DNA of 22,198 nt from a virus. The notes beneath the pieces are model-generated. The model was not told the DNA's origin. It saw only the letters and a program-made list of their open reading frames with translations, and did not search any database. A program made the translations under genes and the position numbers. Positions 6,473-13,739 of the stretch are shown in pieces (position 1 is the first letter of the stretch; every line of letters begins with the position of its first letter). The stretch is taken from positions 1-22,198 of IMG/VR virus record IMGVR_UViG_3300031251_000112, one strand, 5' to 3'.

Positions 6473-7745
6473 ATGGCATTCCCAAATCTCTCCGAAATTG
6501 TCACCACGACGCTTCGAAATCGAACCGGCGTGCTGGCAAATAACTTTTCGCGGAACAACGCGCTTATTCGGCGCTTGAATACAAGAGGGCGAGTAAAGAC
6601 GTTCTCCGGCGGCCGGTCAATTGTTCAAGAATTGGCCTATGCTAACAACCAAACTTTCCAGTGGTGAGCAAATACGCCACTTAATCGGGTGAATTCGGTG
6701 AAACTCTCTAATCTATACTTAGAGACAATACCGAGCCAAGCTGCGCATGTAGGGTGAAAACCTCAGGGGCGCAGAAGGTGTAACGACTAGGCCTTGACGA
6801 AAGAATAATAGGCCCACGAGCGCCCGACGCTCTTATGAGCGAAGATATAGTCTGAGCTGCATGGTGACATGCAGAAGCGGTCCATAAACAGTTCCGCGAT
6901 AACAATCTGATTCCGGCTACCAAACCTTGAATATCGCGCCGTCTCAGACGTTTACTGCGGCGGAATTCCCGATCCGGCAGGCCGCTCTTGCGGTTTCCAT
7001 TTCGGGCCTCGAGGAACTCCAGAACTCAGGCGAAGAAGCCATCATCGATTTGCTTGAATCGCGGATCGAGAATGGCGAAGATACTTTCCTCAACGGCTTG
7101 TCTCTCGCCATGTACGGCGACGGCAGCGTGACGGGAACGATCAACGGCCTCGCGAACCTTGTCGCCAACACGCCGACTTCCGGCGTGATCGGCGGAATCG
7201 ATCGTGCGACATGGCTTTTCTGGCGTAACATCGCCTATTCTGCGGTGACGAATGGCGGCGCGCCGGCGACGAGCGCCAATATTCAGCACTACATGAACTC
7301 GCTGTGGAAGCAGCTGGTTCGCGGGCGCGATATGCCCGATCTGATTGTTGCGGACGGCAATTACTGGCAGCTTTATCTTGAAAGCCTCCAGGCGATCCAG
7401 CGCATTCAGACGGAAAGCCGCGCGCCGGACATGGCGGAAATCGGCTTCGAAACGCTCAAATATATGAGCGCCGATGTTGTGCTTGATGGCGGCTTCCAGG
7501 GCTTCTCGACTGATCCGTTCACTCCCGATATTTCGGGCGGTTCGGCGGTCGGCGGCGCTCCGGCGAATACTCTTTATATGCTCAACACGAAATATTTGCA
7601 TTGGCGGCCGCACGCCGATCGCGACATGGTTCCGTTGGACCCCAACAGGTTCTCCGTCAATCAGGATGCGATGGTGCGCCTGCTTGGCTGGGCGGGAAAT
7701 ATGACGCTCTCGTGTGGGTTCCTTCAGGGTGTTCTCACTGCGTAA
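6473..7745 (+). CDS. Major capsid (coat) protein, P22-like, split by a group I intron
   Basis: Exons 6473-6665 and 6910-7745 join to a 342-residue coat protein. Exon 1 reads MAFPNLSEIVTTTLRNRTG...NNQTFQW and exon 2 continues SGYQTLNIAPSQTF, and the T from exon 1 plus AT from exon 2 makes the missing Tyr65, giving the QWYSGY(x)TLNI run expected for this coat family. SISGLEELQNSGEEAIIDLLESRIENG downstream is another family hallmark. Read without splicing, the gene appears as two pieces: a 64-residue ORF ending at TGA 6665-6667, and a false TTG-started ORF from 6927. AAAGG upstream of the ATG serves as ribosome-binding site. A UUCG hairpin follows the stop. Coat subunits build the icosahedral head on the scaffold. 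Confidence 0.92.
6666..6909 (+). ncRNA. Group I self-splicing intron (ORF-less, 244 nt) in the coat gene
   Basis: Core elements: P strand TTCGGTGAAACT (6694-6705), Q AATACCGAGCCAAGC (6727-6741), R GACTA (6785-6789), S AAGATATAGTC (6842-6852). Helices: P1 exon AGTGGT (6660-6665) with GCCACT (6676-6681), ending in the U.G splice-site wobble; P3 6686-6691/6821-6826; P4 6695-6699/6730-6734; P5 6706-6711/6719-6724; P6 6741-6746/6769-6774, with a GAAA-capped inner stem; P7 6785-6789/6848-6852; P8 6828-6832/6837-6841; P9 6857-6863/6868-6874 with a GTGA (GNRA) loop; P9.0 6855-6856/6907-6908 just before terminal G6909. An extra stem between P7 and the 3' strand of P3 (6790-6794/6810-6814) suggests subgroup IA. 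No homing endonuclease is encoded inside. Confidence 0.95.
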
Positions 7746-7755
7746 GGCTGTGATT

Positions 7756-7775
7756 GGCGGGCGTTCGCGCCCGCC
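7756..7775 (+). terminator. UUCG hairpin after the coat gene
   Basis: GGCGGGCG-TTCG-CGCCCGCC is a perfect 8-bp stem with a UUCG tetraloop, followed by TTTCC, ten bases after the coat stop codon. The short T-run suggests partial termination or 3'-end protection, which would raise coat mRNA relative to downstream genes. Confidence 0.6.
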
Positions 7776-7810
7776 TTTCCTCTCATCTCATTCTTGGAAG
7801 GACGCCAATC

Positions 7811-8365
7811 ATGGCTGCTATCGCATCGGGGCTGAACTACAGCACCCTGTCTGAAGAGGGCATCGCCCTCAATATCTGCAACACGTGGAACGTCGCAAAC
7901 CCGGAATATCCGGCGCTTCCCTTTGCTTTCGGAACGGTCACGTTCGGCCTCGACGGAAGCGAATGGGTCTATGTGAAACCGGCCGCCAACTATGCCATCG
8001 GCACCGTTGGCTATCTCGATACGTCTTGGAACTTCACGGCGATCACGACCACGAATGCTTCGGGCATTTCCGGTCAGCTTATCGCCGTGATGTCGCAGGT
8101 GGCAAGCGTCACCGCGTCTCCCTCCGCATCCGTCTATGACGGTGTGTGGGTCCAGACGACGGGTCTTTGCCCGGCCATTCAGGCCGCCGCCTCGACTGCG
8201 GCGAACGCTCAGCTCTACACCTCGGCGACGGCCGGTCAGTTGACCAGCACAGCGTCGAGCAACGTGGCGGTGAACGGTATGATTCTGACGACTGCGATCG
8301 GTTCCGGCGGCGCCGCAACCGGTCCGGGCCTTCTGAATTCGCCCGAAGTTCTGTTGACCACCTAA
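7811..8365 (+). CDS. Probable capsid decoration / virion structural protein
   Basis: A 184-residue protein rich in Ala, Thr, Ser and Gly with little charge, predicted mainly beta (FAFGTVTFGLDGSEWVYVKPAANYAIGTVGYLD). The placement right after the coat gene, between two hairpins, is typical of head decoration or minor head proteins. The ATG at 7811 is chosen over an upstream in-frame start at 7754 because TTGGAAGGA lies just before it and the upstream segment overlaps the post-coat hairpin. No specific family recognised. Confidence 0.6.
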   Translation: MAAIASGLNYSTLSEEGIALNICNTWNVANPEYPALPFAFGTVTFGLDGSEWVYVKPAANYAIGTVGYLDTSWNFTAITTTNASGISGQLIAVMSQVASVTASPSASVYDGVWVQTTGLCPAIQAAASTAANAQLYTSATAGQLTSTASSNVAVNGMILTTAIGSGGAATGPGLLNSPEVLLTT

Positions 8366-8374
8366 TAAATTGGG

Positions 8375-8398
8375 CGGGGCGCAAAATTCGCCCCGTCT
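8375..8398 (+). terminator. Hairpin after the decoration-type gene
   Basis: CGGGGCG-(CAAAATT)-CGCCCCG, a 7-bp GC stem followed by TCT, nine bases after the stop codon. The weak T-run makes it a partial terminator or mRNA-processing structure, similar in placement to the hairpin after the coat gene. Confidence 0.5.
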
Positions 8399-8421
8399 AA
8401 CTCCTTGGAGAAAATCAACCA

Positions 8422-9255
8422 ATGAATAATCAGGTTACGATCGACGGCCAAGCCGGGACGATCCAGGCGAACGGAATGGTGCGCTTTGGGTCCGACGACT
8501 CCGTGAACGTGCTGTTTTATACAAAATCCGTGCTCGATCCGGTGAAATCGCGCGAGAAAAATCGCCCTTTTCATGTCTCAATGCCATATGTGAGAATTCA
8601 GCAGCCCGGCGAGAAAGATTATATCGATCGGCCTGTCACTGAGTTCGACGCCGCGAAGCAGCGCTGGCCGCATCATTGGGCGCGATACGAAAAAGGCCAG
8701 GAGCCCGCGCCGGCCGGAACGCCGCTCGAATGCCTCTTCCCGCAGAATCCTGAGATTGCCGCCAATTTGCATACGCTCGCCGTCCATACGGTCGAACAGC
8801 TCGCCGGCCTCACCGCGCACGGTCAGCAGACAGTCGGCATGGGCTCTGCGATGTGGCAGAAGAAGGCCAGGGACTTTCTCGCAGCCGCCAACGGCGGCGT
8901 TGGAATGCGGAAGTTTCAGGTCGAAAATGAAAAGCTTCAGGGCCAGATCGAGGTCCAGGCCAATCAGATCGCTCAGCTTCAGAAGCAGATCGAGGCGTTG
9001 CTGGCCCAATCGCAGGGGATCAACTCAGCCTCCGTCCCTCGCCCAATGCCGACCATCGCCCAGGAAGCGGCGGCAGGCATCATGTTCGAGGATGACAGCG
9101 AAATCATGGACGAGGCCTTTCCCCATGATGAGCGCCCCCAATCATTAGGGGATGCGATGTTTATCGAGGAATCCGGCGAGATGCCGGCCGAGCAAGAAAT
9201 CCCGGCGCCGCGTCGTGGATGGCCGAAGGGCAAACCGCGCAATCCGCGCGTTTAA
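8422..9255 (+). CDS. Conserved phage structural-module protein with coiled coil
   Basis: A 277-residue protein. The N-terminal half (FHVSMPYVRIQQPGEKDYIDRPVTEFD ... ECLFPQNPEIAANLHTLAVHTVEQLAGL, about residues 50-135) matches a hypothetical protein type I recall from many P22-like phages, in which NPEIxxxLHxLxVHTVxQLAxL is conserved. A coiled coil follows (about residues 164-196, KLQGQIEVQANQIAQLQKQIEALL), then an acidic stretch and a basic, AT-hook-like end (RRGWPKGKPRNPR). The end could touch DNA, but this is inference. TTGGAG is positioned for ribosome binding. Function unknown. Confidence 0.6.
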   Translation: MNNQVTIDGQAGTIQANGMVRFGSDDSVNVLFYTKSVLDPVKSREKNRPFHVSMPYVRIQQPGEKDYIDRPVTEFDAAKQRWPHHWARYEKGQEPAPAGTPLECLFPQNPEIAANLHTLAVHTVEQLAGLTAHGQQTVGMGSAMWQKKARDFLAAANGGVGMRKFQVENEKLQGQIEVQANQIAQLQKQIEALLAQSQGINSASVPRPMPTIAQEAAAGIMFEDDSEIMDEAFPHDERPQSLGDAMFIEESGEMPAEQEIPAPRRGWPKGKPRNPRV

Positions 9256-9279
9256 CCAACAGATCAAGGAAACACAGAA

Positions 9280-9663
9280 ATGGCTATCGTCTCCGATCTT
9301 ACCGGCCTCGGTATGGCGCCGGCTCTTGCCGGGAAAGCCGGACATCAGGCCACCACGGGTCTGGCGGGAACCGGGACGGCCCAGAGCGGCGCGACGGCAC
9401 TTACCACCTCCGTCACAGTCGGCGTTCCGACCGCGGGCCAGACGGCTTACACGCTCCCGACAAAAGCCAATGGGGCGACCTTCCTCAAGGAGTTCTATTT
9501 CTTCAATCAGGCGGCGACCGCTGTCACCGCTTTGATCTATCCCCCGGGCGATGGGTCATCCCTCAACGGAAGCACGTCAGCGGCCGTCTCTGTGGCTCAG
9601 AACAAGGGCGTCGTCTTCATGCAGATCACGCTTGGCGTCTGGAAGGCCATTCTCAGCGCCTGA
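9280..9663 (+). CDS. Hypothetical virion-type protein
   Basis: A 127-residue Ala/Thr/Gly-rich, low-charge protein with probable beta strands (YTLPTKANGATFLKEFYFFNQAATAVTALIYPPGDG). The composition resembles small head or fibre proteins. It has AAGGA before the ATG and lies between the coiled-coil protein and the adaptor gene in the head-tail module. No family recognised. Confidence 0.5.
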   Translation: MAIVSDLTGLGMAPALAGKAGHQATTGLAGTGTAQSGATALTTSVTVGVPTAGQTAYTLPTKANGATFLKEFYFFNQAATAVTALIYPPGDGSSLNGSTSAAVSVAQNKGVVFMQITLGVWKAILSA

Positions 9664-9679
9664 TTGAAAGGCTTTCATC

Positions 9680-10690
9680 ATGCCGATGACCTATTTGGGA
9701 ATGGTCCAAACCGTCTGCGATGAGCTTGGCCTTGATCGGCCGGCCGCCGTTGCAGGCGCGACGGACCTCCAAATTCGTCAGCTCGGCGCCCTGATGAACC
9801 GCGAGCTGCGAGAGATGCAGCAAAATTACGACTGGACCGCGCTTCAGACTGAATATGATCTGCATGTCTCCCCGCCCGTCAACGCGACAGGAGACATCAT
9901 CCAAGACAGCACGCTTGTCCGAAATATTAAAATCGTCGGAAATGATGATTTCAATAACGACTTTAACAACGATTTCGGCGGCGGAAACGCAACGCAATTC
10001 AGCTCGCTTTGGGTTGTAAACGGTCAGTTCATTCCCGTCGCAACTCGCGTCGCGGATGTTCCCGGCCCGACGATGGTCGTCCTCGATCAGCCCGCGACGT
10101 CAACGGCGACTGGCATTTCTCTGACCTTTTCGCAAGACACCTATCCTGGCCCTGCCGACTTCGATCGCTATATCAACCAGACATGGTGGGACCGGACAAA
10201 CCGCTGGTCTCTGATGGGTCCAGACAGCCCGCAGATGGACCAATGGCACCGCTCCGGCATCGTCACGATCGGGCCGCGCCGGCACTTCCGCCAGATTGGG
10301 TCAAATGGACTGACGCAAGCGACCGGGCCAATCAACAATTATCGCCTTTGGCCGCCGCCAGGGTCGAACGATACGCCAATCGACCTCGTATTCGAATACA
10401 TCTCCACGAATGCGGTTCTTAGCGCTGCCGGCGTTCCTCAGCCCACATTCGCCGCCGACACTGACATTCCAATTCTGGACGAGAATATCTTCATTCTTGG
10501 AACAAAGTGGCGCATGTGGCAAATCAAAGGGTTTGATTACGCCGCGATGCAGCAGGAACATCAGGATTACGTTGATCGAAAATACGGGAACGATGGCGGA
10601 GCGAAAACGCTCTCTTTGCCGAGCCCGCGTGTTGGATATCTCGGGTCTACTGTGCAAGACGGAAGTTTTCCGGGACCGGGGAATAACTAG
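9680..10690 (+). CDS. Head-tail adaptor, P22 gp4-like
   Basis: A 336-residue protein whose start (MPMTYLGMVQTVCDELGLDRP...DLQIRQLGALMNRELREMQQNYDWTAL) matches the adaptor proteins that bind under the portal and begin tail assembly in P22-like phages. The DFDRYINQTWWDRTNRWSLMGPDSPQMDQW block (about residues 155-187) and VFEYISTNAV near residue 245 also fit. It is about twice the length of P22 gp4, as is usual for this broader adaptor group. A short Asn/Asp/Phe repeat (NDDFNNDFNNDF, about residues 92-103) lies in an apparent loop insertion. GAAAGG precedes the ATG. Confidence 0.75.
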   Translation: MPMTYLGMVQTVCDELGLDRPAAVAGATDLQIRQLGALMNRELREMQQNYDWTALQTEYDLHVSPPVNATGDIIQDSTLVRNIKIVGNDDFNNDFNNDFGGGNATQFSSLWVVNGQFIPVATRVADVPGPTMVVLDQPATSTATGISLTFSQDTYPGPADFDRYINQTWWDRTNRWSLMGPDSPQMDQWHRSGIVTIGPRRHFRQIGSNGLTQATGPINNYRLWPPPGSNDTPIDLVFEYISTNAVLSAAGVPQPTFAADTDIPILDENIFILGTKWRMWQIKGFDYAAMQQEHQDYVDRKYGNDGGAKTLSLPSPRVGYLGSTVQDGSFPGPGNN

Positions 10691-10693
10691 CAG

Positions 10694-12331
10694 ATGCGCC
10701 TTACCGCACAAGCCCCCCGCCGGCCAAAAATGGTTGTCGCGGAGGGCGTTCCGTTGCCCGCGCCGGTTGGCGGATGGGATGCGATCTCGCCTCTCGCAAA
10801 CATGCCCGTCGATCGAGCGGTGCAGCTTGATAATTGGGTTTGCCGCCCCGGCTGGATAGAGCCTCGGCGTGGCGCCGTTATCCAATCGACGGGCCTCGGC
10901 CAAAGCAATTCCGCTGTTCAAACGCTTATGGCGTTCAACGGGTTCAACGGTTCACGGCAGCTTTTTGGCGTTGCTGCCGGCACGATCTATGATTGCACCT
11001 CGCCCGGAACCGCTGTTCCGACGACGATCACAGGCCTGCGGAATTCGCGCCTGCAATATACGATGTTCTCCAATGCATCGAATATTCAGCATCTCATCGC
11101 TTGCAATGGTGATGATGGCGTTTTCCTTTATGACGGGTCGTCCTGGACATCGGCGGTCATTACCGGAACCGGGATCGACCCGACGAAATTTATTGCGGTC
11201 ACGGCCTATCAGCAGCGGCTTTGGTTCGTTCAAGACAACTCTACTGATGCCGTCTATCTGACGACCATCGGCGGCATCCAGGGCGCGGCGCAGATCTTCC
11301 CGCTTGGTCAGCTCATGACCAAGGGCGGCTATCTCATGGCGATCGGGCGTTGGACGATCGACACGCGACAGACGGTTGATGAATATATCGCCTTCATCAC
11401 CTCGCGCGGCGAAGTCATCGTTTATGCCGGCACCGATCCGACCACGGCTTCGACATGGCAGCTTGTTGGAATCTATCAAATCGGGGCGCCGATCGGGCGC
11501 CGATGCACGCTTAGAATTTCAGGCGATTTGCAGATCATCACGATTGATGGCGTCGTCGGAATGTCCGAGATGCTTTCGACAGATCGCGCCGCGGCGAACA
11601 GGGTCTCCCTGACTTCAATCATCATGAACCAGATGGCGCTAGCCGCGCAGCAATACAAGAACAATTTTGGATGGCAGCTGGTCGAATATCCACTCGGCAC
11701 TTTGGCAATCTTAAACATCCCGATCCAAGAAACCGCATTCCAGATGCAGTTCGTGATGAACACGATCACCGGCGCATGGTCGAGGTTCATCGGCATCGAT
11801 CCAACGACAAATCAGCCGTCGTCAAAGTTTGGGATCAATGCGAATTGTTGGGAAGTTGACGCCGCCGATAACATTTTCTACGGCGGCAACAATGGAACTG
11901 TTTACCAGTGGAATATTGGGTCCGGGGATGGGCCAAACCAGATCTGCTGCATCGTCAAGGGCGCTTACAACAATTTCGGCAACGCGGCGCAATTAAAGCG
12001 ATACACTATGCTGCAGGCGCTGATTACAGCCTCCGCGAGCGTGATCCCCTCGATCGGGATCGATGTTGATTTCAAGAATGCGGCGACACTCTCGACTGAG
12101 CAGCCAGTGATAGGAAACCCCGCACTCTGGAACCAGGTCAAGTGGAACCAGTTCAAATGGGGATCCGCCCCTGGCGTAACGAACAACTGGCTTTCTCCGC
12201 AAGGTCTTGGACACTACGTCTCGATCTGGACGAAGGTGACGACGAAGCAAAACCTCAATTATCCGGCATCGGTTAGCCAGCTTCAGTTGAACGGCTGGAA
12301 TATCACAGCTGAACGAGGGGCGTTCATTTGA
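10694..12331 (+). CDS. Tail hub / DNA-stabilisation protein, P22 gp10-like
   Basis: A 545-residue beta-rich protein: VPLPAPVGGWDAISPLANMP near the start, then DNWVCRPGWIEPRRGA (about residues 47-62), followed by strand-dense sequence typical of gp10-type packaged-DNA stabilisation proteins that close the head channel and carry the tail. The adaptor gene immediately before it supports the call. Its stop overlaps the next ATG (ATGA). The similarity is by pattern and gene order, not by search. Confidence 0.65.
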   Translation: MRLTAQAPRRPKMVVAEGVPLPAPVGGWDAISPLANMPVDRAVQLDNWVCRPGWIEPRRGAVIQSTGLGQSNSAVQTLMAFNGFNGSRQLFGVAAGTIYDCTSPGTAVPTTITGLRNSRLQYTMFSNASNIQHLIACNGDDGVFLYDGSSWTSAVITGTGIDPTKFIAVTAYQQRLWFVQDNSTDAVYLTTIGGIQGAAQIFPLGQLMTKGGYLMAIGRWTIDTRQTVDEYIAFITSRGEVIVYAGTDPTTASTWQLVGIYQIGAPIGRRCTLRISGDLQIITIDGVVGMSEMLSTDRAAANRVSLTSIIMNQMALAAQQYKNNFGWQLVEYPLGTLAILNIPIQETAFQMQFVMNTITGAWSRFIGIDPTTNQPSSKFGINANCWEVDAADNIFYGGNNGTVYQWNIGSGDGPNQICCIVKGAYNNFGNAAQLKRYTMLQALITASASVIPSIGIDVDFKNAATLSTEQPVIGNPALWNQVKWNQFKWGSAPGVTNNWLSPQGLGHYVSIWTKVTTKQNLNYPASVSQLQLNGWNITAERGAFI

Positions 12332-12750
12332 ATCTTCTCTTCGGCCATGACAAGGCAGTCGCTGATTGGGCATCTCAGCAATTCGGCTCGCCTTTGCGAA
12401 ACTGGTATTTCGCGATCGGGTTGATTGATAATGAAGGGCTCTTGAGGGGCGCCGCGTCGTTTCATGATTTCAACGGATCAAACATTGAAATCTGCTTCTA
12501 CGGCCCCGGCGCCATGACGCCTTCTGCGGTTCGCGGGCTTATGAAATTTGCTTTTGTTGAACTGAAGGCCAACCGCATCACGGCCAGAACCCCCCGGCAG
12601 AATAAAGCGGTGATCCGCGCGCTTCCTAAGTTCGGGTTTCGATGCGAGGGCGTTGCAAAGCGCTATTTCGGAGCAACAAAGCGGCTTGACGCAATCATGT
12701 TCGGATTGCTCAAGGCAGATGCACAGAAGCATATCGAGAGGGCGGCATAA
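12328..12750 (+). CDS. GNAT-like acetyltransferase domain protein
   Basis: A 140-residue single-domain protein with the layout of GCN5-related N-acetyltransferases: a beta pair giving LLRGAASFHDFNGSNIEICFYGPGAM, then a helix (SAVRGLMKFAF) and the late strand-helix-strand KANRITARTPRQNKAVIRALPKFGFRCEGVAKRYFG, where NKAVIRALPKFGF mirrors the usual NxxAxxxxxKxGF motif. The acetyl-CoA loop (Q/R-x-x-G-x-G/A) is not clear, so the enzyme may be diverged. It is coupled by ATGA overlap to the gp10-like gene, suggesting virion or late expression. Substrate unknown. Confidence 0.65.
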   Translation: MNLLFGHDKAVADWASQQFGSPLRNWYFAIGLIDNEGLLRGAASFHDFNGSNIEICFYGPGAMTPSAVRGLMKFAFVELKANRITARTPRQNKAVIRALPKFGFRCEGVAKRYFGATKRLDAIMFGLLKADAQKHIERAA

Positions 12751-13739
12751 TGAGCCTAAGTCAACCAGCCTCCCCTGATCCGACGCAAACGGCGAATACG
12801 CAGCAACAGTACAATACCAAGGCCGCGCAGTCGCAGGCCGAAATGAACATGGTGAACCAGTCAACTCCGTATGGGTCTTTGACCTATTCGCAGACTGGAA
12901 CGAACCCGGACGGAACGCCGAAATACACCGCGACGCAGCAGCTCAGTTCCGCGCAGCAGGGTTTGCTAAACCAGCAGCAGGCGACGCAAGCCACGCTTGG
13001 CAGCGATGCCAACAAGCTGGCCGGAAATATGGCTAGCTCGCTGACGAACGGGCCGGATTTGTCGAATGACTCCCTCATCAAGACAATGATGGGATGGCAG
13101 ACCGATTATATGCAGCCGACGTTCAACAATCAGAATTCAAATCTGGATTCTCAGCTGGCGGCGCAAGGAATTACGCAGGGATCTGCCGCGTATGACAATG
13201 CAAAGCGCCAGTTGCAGCAGAGCCAGAATGGAACTGTAGAAAACGCCTTGGCTAATACGGAGAGCCAAGCTTATAACCAGGGGCTCTCGACTTATCAGAA
13301 CCAGCTTAGCACATTGGGCAGCTTGCTCGGAAGTTCATCGCCAGCGAATTTGTCGTCTTCGTTGACGCAGACGCCGCAGGAGCAGGTTCAGCCGGCGAAT
13401 TATGCCGGAACGGCCGAACAGAACTATCAGAACCAGAACCAGCAGTATGCAAACACGATGAGCGGCCTATTCAGCATCCCGAGCACTCTTCTCGGCGGAT
13501 GGGCGAAAAGCGGGTTTTCTCTTTCTGACCGCCGGGCGAAGCGCGATATTTCAAAGGTCGGCGCGCTGTTCGACGGGACGCCGGTTTATCGGTTCCGATA
13601 TTACGATGATCCGACAATGCATATCGGCCTTATGGCTCAAGACATCATTGAGGGCCGCCCTGACGCGGTTTGCATAGACGATCATGGATTTATGCGCGTC
13701 GATTATGAGCGCGCAACAGAGAACTCGGTGAGGGCTTAA
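12750..13739 (+). CDS. Gln/Asn-rich virion protein with C-terminal S74-type chaperone domain
   Basis: A 329-residue protein. Residues 1-245 are very rich in Gln, Asn, Ser and Thr and low in charge. The last 71 residues (from Ser259: SDRRAKRDISKVG ... VYRFRYYDDP ... HIGLMAQDI ... VDYERATE) match the peptidase S74 intramolecular chaperone domain of phage tail fibres and spikes, which trimerises the parent protein and then cuts itself off. Ser259 and Lys264 have the i/i+5 spacing of the known catalytic Ser-Lys pair. The domain is short against typical examples. The ATG shares a base with the preceding TAA, and the stop shares a base with the next start. It may belong to the ejection apparatus or the tail. 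Confidence 0.72.
   Translation: MSLSQPASPDPTQTANTQQQYNTKAAQSQAEMNMVNQSTPYGSLTYSQTGTNPDGTPKYTATQQLSSAQQGLLNQQQATQATLGSDANKLAGNMASSLTNGPDLSNDSLIKTMMGWQTDYMQPTFNNQNSNLDSQLAAQGITQGSAAYDNAKRQLQQSQNGTVENALANTESQAYNQGLSTYQNQLSTLGSLLGSSSPANLSSSLTQTPQEQVQPANYAGTAEQNYQNQNQQYANTMSGLFSIPSTLLGGWAKSGFSLSDRRAKRDISKVGALFDGTPVYRFRYYDDPTMHIGLMAQDIIEGRPDAVCIDDHGFMRVDYERATENSVRA

Noticed and set aside
6666-6909. Frameshift, pseudogene or ribosomal bypass as the cause of the split coat gene
   Set aside because: The gap is 244 bases with many stops in all frames, and carries the ordered P, Q, R, S elements and helices of a group I intron with matching splice sites.
7026-7613. Long reverse-strand ORF across the coat gene
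   Set aside because: It is Arg/Ala-rich shadow sequence of the coat gene with no ribosome-binding site; similar shadows at 2804-3355, 10301-10921 and 20437-20982 were dropped for the same reason.
6927-7745. A separate TTG-started capsid gene downstream of a short 64-residue ORF
   Set aside because: No ribosome-binding site precedes the TTG, the upstream in-frame codons SGYQT already belong to the coat family, and the gap is explained fully by a group I intron.
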